From Oscillibacter sp. (GTDB lineage Bacteria > Bacillota > Clostridia > Oscillospirales > Oscillospiraceae): a stretch of DNA of 35,990 bases. Of the stretch, positions 30,473 to 35,990 are shown in pieces. A program made the translations under genes and the position numbers. Under the pieces are notes generated by a model that saw only the letters and a program-made list of their open reading frames with translations, made no database searches and was not told the origin of the DNA. The first letter of the stretch is position 1. Each line of letters starts with the position of its first letter. The stretch is taken from contig JAGBDS010000004.1 of NCBI GenBank assembly GCA_017937405.1, positions 1-35,990 of the forward strand, written 5' to 3'.

Positions 30473-31360
30473 TTACACCTGCAAGAATTTGCGGATAGCG
30501 GACAAGCTGCCGCCTACGCCGATGACGATGCCCGCCCCGGCAAAGACCGCCGCCACCGGGACCCAGAGCTGCTCAAAGGGGATGATGTGGATGAGCTGGA
30601 GGGTGTCGTTGTTGGCAACGCCCTGGGACACCGCCTCGTACAATCCCCACTGGAGGAAAAAGGCGATGACCGCGCCCAGGATGCCGAACAGGAAGCCCTC
30701 GTACACGAAAGGCCAGCGGATGAAGCCGTTGGTGGCGCCCACCATCCGCATGATGGCGATCTCGTCCCGGCGGTCAAAGGTGGTGAGCTTGATGGTGTTG
30801 GAGATGATGAACACCGACACCACGAACAAAATGGCGATCAACGCCACGCAGACCACCGTTGCCACGTTGCGGACGGTGACGAAGCCGCCGGCGATCTCCT
30901 CATGGGCGGTGACGTTGGCGATACCGGGGGTATTCCTGATCTGCTCCACCGTCTCGCCCTGCCGCTCCAGGTCCGTCACCTTGAGGACATAGCGGTCCCG
31001 GAAAATCTCCGGGTCCAGATTCTGGAACAACTGCTCGTCGGGATACCGGGCGGCAAAATCCTCCGTGGCCTGCTGCTTGCTGATATATGTCGCGGAGGTC
31101 ACGTTGGGGATGGCCTCCAGCTCCTTTTGCAGGGCCTTGGATTCCTGCTCCGTATAGGTATCATCCACATACGCCAGGATCTCGTTCTCCTGCTCCAGGT
31201 CCTCCAGCAATCCGTTGGCGTTCACCGCCACCAGCGTGAAGGTACCCATAATGAGCAGGCACGCCACCGTGATACCGATGGCCGCGAAGGACATAAATCC
31301 GTGGCTGAACATATTGGAGAGGCCCTCATGGGCAAAATATCCGAGATCGTGCTTAGCCAT
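30473..31360 (-). CDS. ftsX: Cell division protein FtsX
   Basis: A 295-residue membrane protein with four helices: about residues 24-46, then three in the C-terminal half (CVALIAILFVVSVFIISNTI, FLFGILGAVIAFFLQWGLY, VPVAAVFAGAGIVIGVGG). An external domain of about 120 residues lies between helices 1 and 2 and contacts the cognate hydrolase. It transmits ATP hydrolysis by FtsE across the membrane. The start is ATG at 31360, overlapping the ftsE stop by eight bases, with GGGAGGG upstream; the longer frame to 31405 lies inside ftsE. Confidence 0.94.
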   Translation of the reverse strand: MAKHDLGYFAHEGLSNMFSHGFMSFAAIGITVACLLIMGTFTLVAVNANGLLEDLEQENEILAYVDDTYTEQESKALQKELEAIPNVTSATYISKQQATEDFAARYPDEQLFQNLDPEIFRDRYVLKVTDLERQGETVEQIRNTPGIANVTAHEEIAGGFVTVRNVATVVCVALIAILFVVSVFIISNTIKLTTFDRRDEIAIMRMVGATNGFIRWPFVYEGFLFGILGAVIAFFLQWGLYEAVSQGVANNDTLQLIHIIPFEQLWVPVAAVFAGAGIVIGVGGSLSAIRKFLQV

Positions 31361-32045
31361 GGATGTGCCCTCCCACATAGCCGCCCACGCTGTCGTTGAT
31401 GACATGGCCGGAATCGATGGTGATGACCCGCTTGCCGAAGCGGTCCACCAGGTCCTTTTCGTGGGTCACCACCACCACGGTGGTCCCCAGCTCATTGATC
31501 TTCACCAGCAGGTTCATCAGCTCCAGGGACCGGTCCGGGTCCAGGTTGCCGGTGGGCTCGTCTGCGATGATGGTATTGGGGTTGTTCACCAGCGCCCGGG
31601 CGATGGCCACACGCTGCTGCTCGCCGCCGGAGAGCTCCGTGGGATAGCGGTCGGCCTTGCCCCCCAGCCCCACCAGCTCCAGCACATAGGGGATACGCTT
31701 TTTGATCTCCTTGGGAGCGGCTCCCACGGCGCGCATGACAAAATCCAGGTTGTCATACACCGTCTTTTTCTCGATCAGACGGAAATCCTGGAAGATGACC
31801 CCCAGGGTCCGCCGCATCAGGGGGATCTGCCGGTTGGAGATATTGCTGACGGAAAAACCGTTGATCATAATACGGCCCGCGCAGGGCTCCACTTCGCCGG
31901 TCAGCAGTTTGATAATGGTGGATTTGCCGGAGCCGGAGGGGCCCACCAGAAAGACAAACTCCCCATCTTCGATGGTCAGAGTAATGCCCCGGATGGCCTT
32001 TGTCCCATTTTCGTACTCCATTTCCACGTCTTTCAGTCGGATCAT
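31353..32045 (-). CDS. ftsE: Cell division ATP-binding protein FtsE
   Basis: A 230-residue ABC ATPase partner of FtsX. Walker A GPSGSGKS is at 35-42, Q-loop FQDF at about 85-88, signature LSGGEQQR at 138-145, Walker B IIADEP at 159-164 and switch H195 (VTHE). The start is ATG at 32045 with GAGGTG upstream; the longer in-frame opening to 32219 crosses the promoter. The C-terminal tail after residue 210 is short and glycine/histidine-rich. It is first in the operon ftsE-ftsX-M23 hydrolase. Confidence 0.95.
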   Translation of the reverse strand: MIRLKDVEMEYENGTKAIRGITLTIEDGEFVFLVGPSGSGKSTIIKLLTGEVEPCAGRIMINGFSVSNISNRQIPLMRRTLGVIFQDFRLIEKKTVYDNLDFVMRAVGAAPKEIKKRIPYVLELVGLGGKADRYPTELSGGEQQRVAIARALVNNPNTIIADEPTGNLDPDRSLELMNLLVKINELGTTVVVVTHEKDLVDRFGKRVITIDSGHVINDSVGGYVGGHIHG

Positions 32046-32129
32046 ACAGGCACCTCGTGATACTTGAGAACACGACGCCCACACATCTGTATATTGCAGG
32101 GCAGTCGACATAATTCCAAAGATAATCAC

Positions 32130-32158
32130 ATTATATACGGTTTTTTCCGGCAATGCAA
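32130..32158 (-). promoter_or_regulatory. Promoter of the ftsE-ftsX-hydrolase operon
   Basis: -35 TTGCAT (32153-32158) and perfect -10 TATAAT (32130-32135) on the minus strand, 17 bases apart, giving an untranslated leader of about 80 bases. Confidence 0.8.
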
Positions 32159-32264
32159 TCTCTGTTTGCAAGTTTTTACGGAAATCCCCCGCTTTGGAAA
32201 ACATCTCCGCTCGATACACGCCCGGTTAACGGAAAATGCATCCTATACTGGGAATGATTTCCAT

Positions 32265-32297
32265 AAAAGCAGGCCCCGGCAAAAGCCGGGGCCTGCT
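32265..32297 (-). terminator. Terminator of the PucR/CdaR-type regulator gene
   Basis: AGCAGGCCCCGGC pairs perfectly with GCCGGGGCCTGCT (loop AAAA), 16 bases past the stop. The minus strand continues TTTTATGG. Confidence 0.85.
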
Positions 32298-32313
32298 TGC
32301 TCTGCTATTTGGT

Positions 32314-33405
32314 TCAGGAATCGATGCCCCGGCTGGTCAGGTACTTCTTGACCATGAGGGCTACCTTGAAGGTGATGGCGTCGTCGAACTCCCGCAGGTC
32401 CAGACCGGTGAGCTTCTTGATCTTCTCCAGCCGGTAGACCAGGGTGTTGCGGTGGACGAACAGCTTCCGCGCCGTCTCGGACACGTTCAGATTGTTCTCG
32501 AAGAACTTATGGATGGTGAACAGCGTCTCCTTGTCCAGAGCGTCGATGGGATTCTTCTTGAAGACCTCCTGGAGGAACATCTCGCACAGGGTGGTGGGCA
32601 GCTGGTAGATCAGACGGCCGATGCCCAGATTCTCGTAGTTGATGACATACTTCTCGGTATCGAAGACCTTGCCGACTTCAATGGCGATCTGGGCCTCCTT
32701 GTAGCTCTTGGCCAGGTCCCGCAGGTGGGTGGCAACGGTGCCCACGCCAACCACCACCGTGCTCTCGCCGCCGGAACGGAGCGTATCCTCAATGGAGGCA
32801 GCGATCTTGTTCAGCTCCTTGATGCCGGAGCCCTCGGGCATCTGGTGGATGAGCACCACATCGCCCTCGCCGATGCTGAGGACAAAATCGTTCTGACGGT
32901 CAGGGAACAGGGACTGGACCACATCGGTGGGGACGGACTCGCCCTTTTTCAGGGAGCGGACCACAAACACGCCCCGGGGCACATCCGCGGTGACCCGCAG
33001 CTCCTTGGCCCGCATATAGATGTCGCCCAGCATGATGTTGTCGGAGATGATATCCTTGATGAAGGAGCCGCGGTCGTGCTTCTCCTCATAATAGGACTTG
33101 GCTGCGTTCAGCGCCACGGTAGCCATGGCGCAGACGGTCTTGCTGACCTCATTGTCGCCAAAGGCAAACGCGGCGTAGTCGAACTGGTTGCCCCATCCAT
33201 TCAAAGCCTTGAAGGTCTTGCCGTCAGAGGAAGTCATGCTTCCAGCGGCATTGTTGACCACCGGCACATACTCCGCCCAACGCTGGCCGATCATGGACAG
33301 TTCGCTGCAGGCAATGACGATGCCCTCACCGTCAATGACACCGACGGTCCGGTCCGTGTTTTCCTTCAGCTGCAGAACCACGTTTTGAAAAATTCTCCCA
33401 GACAT
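32314..33405 (-). CDS. PucR/CdaR-type transcriptional regulator
   Basis: A 363-residue regulator. The N-terminal part (about 1-130) resembles the sugar-diacid-recognition/GAF-like sensor of CdaR (QNVVLQLKENTDRTVGVIDG and GIVIACSELSMIG). A central domain follows, and the C-terminal PucR-type HTH (about 300-350) reads NVSETARKLFVHRNTLVYRL with the family LxVHRNTLxYRL pattern. Such proteins activate catabolic genes in response to small organic acids; the ligand here is unknown and no catabolic operon is adjacent. The start is ATG at 33405 with GAGGAGGG upstream. It is a single-gene unit with a strong promoter. Confidence 0.88.
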   Translation of the reverse strand: MSGRIFQNVVLQLKENTDRTVGVIDGEGIVIACSELSMIGQRWAEYVPVVNNAAGSMTSSDGKTFKALNGWGNQFDYAAFAFGDNEVSKTVCAMATVALNAAKSYYEEKHDRGSFIKDIISDNIMLGDIYMRAKELRVTADVPRGVFVVRSLKKGESVPTDVVQSLFPDRQNDFVLSIGEGDVVLIHQMPEGSGIKELNKIAASIEDTLRSGGESTVVVGVGTVATHLRDLAKSYKEAQIAIEVGKVFDTEKYVINYENLGIGRLIYQLPTTLCEMFLQEVFKKNPIDALDKETLFTIHKFFENNLNVSETARKLFVHRNTLVYRLEKIKKLTGLDLREFDDAITFKVALMVKKYLTSRGIDS

Positions 33406-33466
33406 GGTCGCCCTCCTCACCTGTCATCACACGTTAAAATTCTTTGTGTAATTTGTCAATGACTAT

Positions 33467-33495
33467 ATTATATCGGCAGTTTTGGCAAAATGCAA
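33467..33495 (-). promoter_or_regulatory. Promoter of the PucR/CdaR-type regulator gene
   Basis: -35 TTGCAT (33490-33495) and -10 TATAAT (33467-33472) on the minus strand, 17-base spacing. A second TTGACA lies at 33454-33459 with only a weak -10 partner. Confidence 0.75.
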
Positions 33496-33510
33496 GATGT
33501 TTTTTCTTTT

Positions 33511-33542
33511 TTCAACAAAAAAACTGCACCCTTTTTGTTGAA
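33511..33542. terminator. AT-rich inverted repeat after the pseudouridine synthase gene
   Basis: TTCAACAAAAA pairs with TTTTTGTTGAA across about ten bases, 18 bases beyond the stop at 33561. It has T-rich rather than classic GC-stem character, so its terminator role is tentative. Confidence 0.45.
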
Positions 33543-33560
33543 GTTTCGGCTTTTTCCGTA

Positions 33561-34286
33561 TCAATGTGAAATGTGCCGTAAGCCCTCCAGTTCCTCCGGG
33601 GTCAGAAAACGGTGTTCCCCCCGTGAAAGTGACAAATCCAAGGGCAAATTGCCCATTCGCACCCGCTCCAGATACAGCACCGGTTTTCCTCGAAATGCCA
33701 GCATCCGCTTGACCTGATGGAACTTTCCCTCCCGTAGGGTGACGTGGGCTTCGCTCTCCTCCCCCACTGACAAAATCTCCAATCCGGCGCTCTGGCAGAC
33801 CAGACCGTCGTCCAGGGTCATCCCCGCCGCAAAGGCCCGGCAGTCCTCCTCCGTCAGGCGGCCCGCCACCCGGGTATAATACACTTTTTCCACATGGTGC
33901 CGGGGAGACAACAGGTCGTGGGCCAAGCCGCCCTCGTTGGTCAGCAGCAGCAGGCCCTCAGTGTCCTTATCCAACCGTCCCACCGGGAACAGGCCCTGCT
34001 TTTTCAGCTCCGGCGGCAGCAGGTCCAGAACGGTGGGGCCCCGGCCATCCTCGGTGGCGGACAGGTATCCGGCGGGCTTGTTCAGCATGACCCAGGTGTA
34101 CTTCCGGTACGTCAGCAGTTCGCCGTTGACCGTGATCTCCGATGCCAGCGGGTCGGCCTTATCCTCGGCGGAGCGGGCCGGCACGCCGTCCACCAGCACC
34201 CGTCCCTGGCGCACCAGTGCCTTGACCTCCCGCCGGGACCACTTTCCCGTGGAGGCGATGATCTTGTCCAGGCGCTGTTTTTCCAT
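33561..34286 (-). CDS. Pseudouridine synthase, RsuA/RluB/RluE/RluF family
   Basis: A 241-residue rRNA-modifying enzyme. An N-terminal S4 RNA-binding domain (residues 1-60, MEKQRLDKIIASTGKWSRRE, VRQGRVLVDG) is followed by the catalytic domain with aspartate D106 in GRLDKDTEGLL. The KFHQVKRML stretch near 190-200 and the FRGKPVLYLERVRMG segment are family features. Similarity is closest in form to the 16S-type enzyme RsuA, but the target uridine cannot be stated. The start is ATG at 34286 with AAAGGAG upstream. Confidence 0.9.
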   Translation of the reverse strand: MEKQRLDKIIASTGKWSRREVKALVRQGRVLVDGVPARSAEDKADPLASEITVNGELLTYRKYTWVMLNKPAGYLSATEDGRGPTVLDLLPPELKKQGLFPVGRLDKDTEGLLLLTNEGGLAHDLLSPRHHVEKVYYTRVAGRLTEEDCRAFAAGMTLDDGLVCQSAGLEILSVGEESEAHVTLREGKFHQVKRMLAFRGKPVLYLERVRMGNLPLDLSLSRGEHRFLTPEELEGLRHISH

Positions 34287-34362
34287 GGTCCTTCACTCCT
34301 TTTCCGGTATTTTATCATATTCTCCGCTGAAAATGAATAGGAAGTGGCAGGAGGGATTCGAT

Positions 34363-34827
34363 ATGCTGATTTGGACCGCTAAGTTTTCCCGAAAAAAAGC
34401 CGTTGCCGCTGTGATCGCCATGGGGATCGTCATGGCGGCGCTCATCATTCTCATGGGCCGGATGGAAGAAAACACAGAGCCGCCCCTGCTGACCGACAAC
34501 ACGCAACGGGTCACTTATCTCCAGTCCCTGGGCTGGGAGGTAAAGCCCGAGCCGGTGGAAACGCTGCAATTCCTGCTGCCGGACACCCTGGCGGAGCCGT
34601 ATCTTAGCTATAACGAGCTGCAAACCGCCCAGGGCTTCGATCTGACGCCCTGTCTGGGCAAGCAGGTGTCCCGGTATACCTACACTGTCACCAACTACCC
34701 GGACCGCTCAGAAGGCGTTCAGGCGAACCTGTACATCTGCGAGGACCGGCCCGTGGCGGGAGATATCTGCTGTCCCGGCGCGAACGGTTTTCAGGAAGCG
34801 CTGGTGCGCTCCTCTGAAGATAAATAG
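34363..34827 (+). CDS. DUF4830 membrane-anchored protein
   Basis: A 154-residue protein with one N-terminal membrane segment (about residues 12-31, AVAAVIAMGIVMAALIILMG) preceded by a basic start. The external domain begins VTYLQSLGWEVKPEP and includes NELQTAQGFDLTP and YTVTNYPDRSE, the pattern of the DUF4830 family found in Clostridia. Function is unknown. The start is ATG at 34363 with AGGAGG eight bases upstream; the in-frame ATG at 34333 lacks such a site. It is divergent from the pseudouridine synthase and convergent with tuf, sharing the terminator at 34831-34860. Confidence 0.75.
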   Translation: MLIWTAKFSRKKAVAAVIAMGIVMAALIILMGRMEENTEPPLLTDNTQRVTYLQSLGWEVKPEPVETLQFLLPDTLAEPYLSYNELQTAQGFDLTPCLGKQVSRYTYTVTNYPDRSEGVQANLYICEDRPVAGDICCPGANGFQEALVRSSEDK

Positions 34828-34830
34828 ATA

Positions 34831-34860
34831 AAAAAGGCTGCCGCTTTCGCGGCAGCCTTT
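34831..34860. terminator. Bidirectional terminator (copy A of the tuf terminator)
   Basis: AAAAGGCTGCCGC/GCGGCAGCCTTTT, loop TTTC. It serves the DUF4830 gene on the plus strand and is identical to the tuf terminator at 35026-35055. Confidence 0.85.
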
Positions 34861-34874
34861 TGGAAACCCTTCAA

Positions 34875-34922
34875 TTAGGCCTCGATGATGTCGGTAACGG
34901 CACGGTCGCCAACGGTACGGCC
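34875..34922 (-). pseudogene. tuf: Detached, diverged second copy of the tuf 3' end
   Basis: These bases encode [15 protein letters not shown] and stop, matching the end of the tuf gene ([15 protein letters not shown]) except for two residues. Together with the following terminator the repeat covers 34831-34922 versus 35026-35117 (offset 195), with 73 identical bases, then four differences in seven, then twelve identical. No upstream tuf sequence is present. Confidence 0.85.
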
Positions 34923-35025
34923 GTTTCCCACCCGGCTCAGCCGGGTGGGAGCCCTTTTTTCATTAAATGATACGGGCCTTCGGCCCGCCCCGCTTTGCGG
35001 GGCCCAGGGTGACCGTTTGCAAGCG
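34923..35025. repeat. Hairpin-rich spacer between the two tuf 3' ends
   Basis: About 103 bases with CCCACCCGGCT/AGCCGGGTGGG, GGGCC-TTC-GGCCC and GCCCCGC-TTT-GCGGGGC in succession. It is unrelated to tuf and similar in style to the spacer at 16804-16937. Confidence 0.65.
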
Positions 35026-35055
35026 AAAAAGGCTGCCGCTTTCGCGGCAGCCTTT
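35026..35055 (-). terminator. tuf terminator (copy B)
   Basis: The same perfect hairpin as 34831-34860 (AAAAGGCTGCCGC/GCGGCAGCCTTTT), starting 15 bases after the tuf stop codon and ending in Ts on the minus strand. Confidence 0.85.
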
Positions 35056-35069
35056 TGGAAACCCTTCAA

Positions 35070-35990
<921 letters not shown>

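Noticed and set aside
34875-35069. Open frame of 64 codons ending in an EF-Tu-like tail
   Set aside because: It starts inside the tuf terminator copy and crosses three hairpins; only its last 15 codons derive from tuf, so it is listed as a gene remnant.

Overview
The window reads as the chromosome of a GC-rich member of the Clostridia, most likely Oscillospiraceae (Flavonifractor/Oscillibacter/Lawsonibacter-like). This is inferred from the EF-Tu, T-box, FtsEX and FtsK/SpoIIIE gene complement, strong AGGAGG ribosome binding sites, frequent GTG/TTG starts and high GC content. It splits into a mobile-element end (1 to about 3502) and core chromosome (about 3503 to 35990).

Region 1 (1-3502) is the right end of an integrative element. 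It carries the start of an ArdA-type antirestriction gene, two conserved ICE-type accessory genes, an AT-rich orphan gene, and a helix-turn-helix protein of the kind that sits next to ICE integrases. A 480-bp non-coding end follows, with five copies of a 9-bp repeat and a 10-bp tandem repeat. It stops exactly at a 3' fragment of a tRNA-Ser(CGA) gene, the signature of integration into a tRNA 3' end. No integrase lies at this end.

Region 2 (3503-14108) is mixed housekeeping. It holds a two-gene unit (GNAT plus unknown protein), a left-handed beta-helix transferase divergent from a YfcE-type phosphodiesterase, a FAD oxidoreductase fused to a Rieske domain, a second small phosphoesterase, a membrane protein, and the nifS-nifU Fe-S pair. 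A T-box-controlled aminotransferase followed by a Dabb-domain gene closes the region.

Region 3 (14109-28295) is a run of minus-strand core genes: uppP-ftsK, rnc, trmFO-plsX-acpP, greA-lysS, and trmH-dprA-topA (cell envelope precursors, DNA translocation, RNA processing, lipid synthesis, tRNA/rRNA modification, translation and transcription fidelity). Region 4 (28292-35990) holds an unknown gene, the ftsE-ftsX-murein hydrolase operon for division-linked wall cleavage, a PucR/CdaR-type regulator, an RsuA-type pseudouridine synthase, a DUF4830 membrane protein and the 3' part of tuf.

The most unusual structure is seen twice. The 3' ends of uppP (72 bp) and tuf (92 bp, including the terminator) are duplicated about 200 bp downstream of themselves, and each pair is separated by a short hairpin-rich spacer unrelated to the gene. 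Other intergenic gaps (12119-12168, 21304-21684, 29057-29235) also hold conspicuous inverted repeats, which suggests a population of small non-coding palindromic elements.
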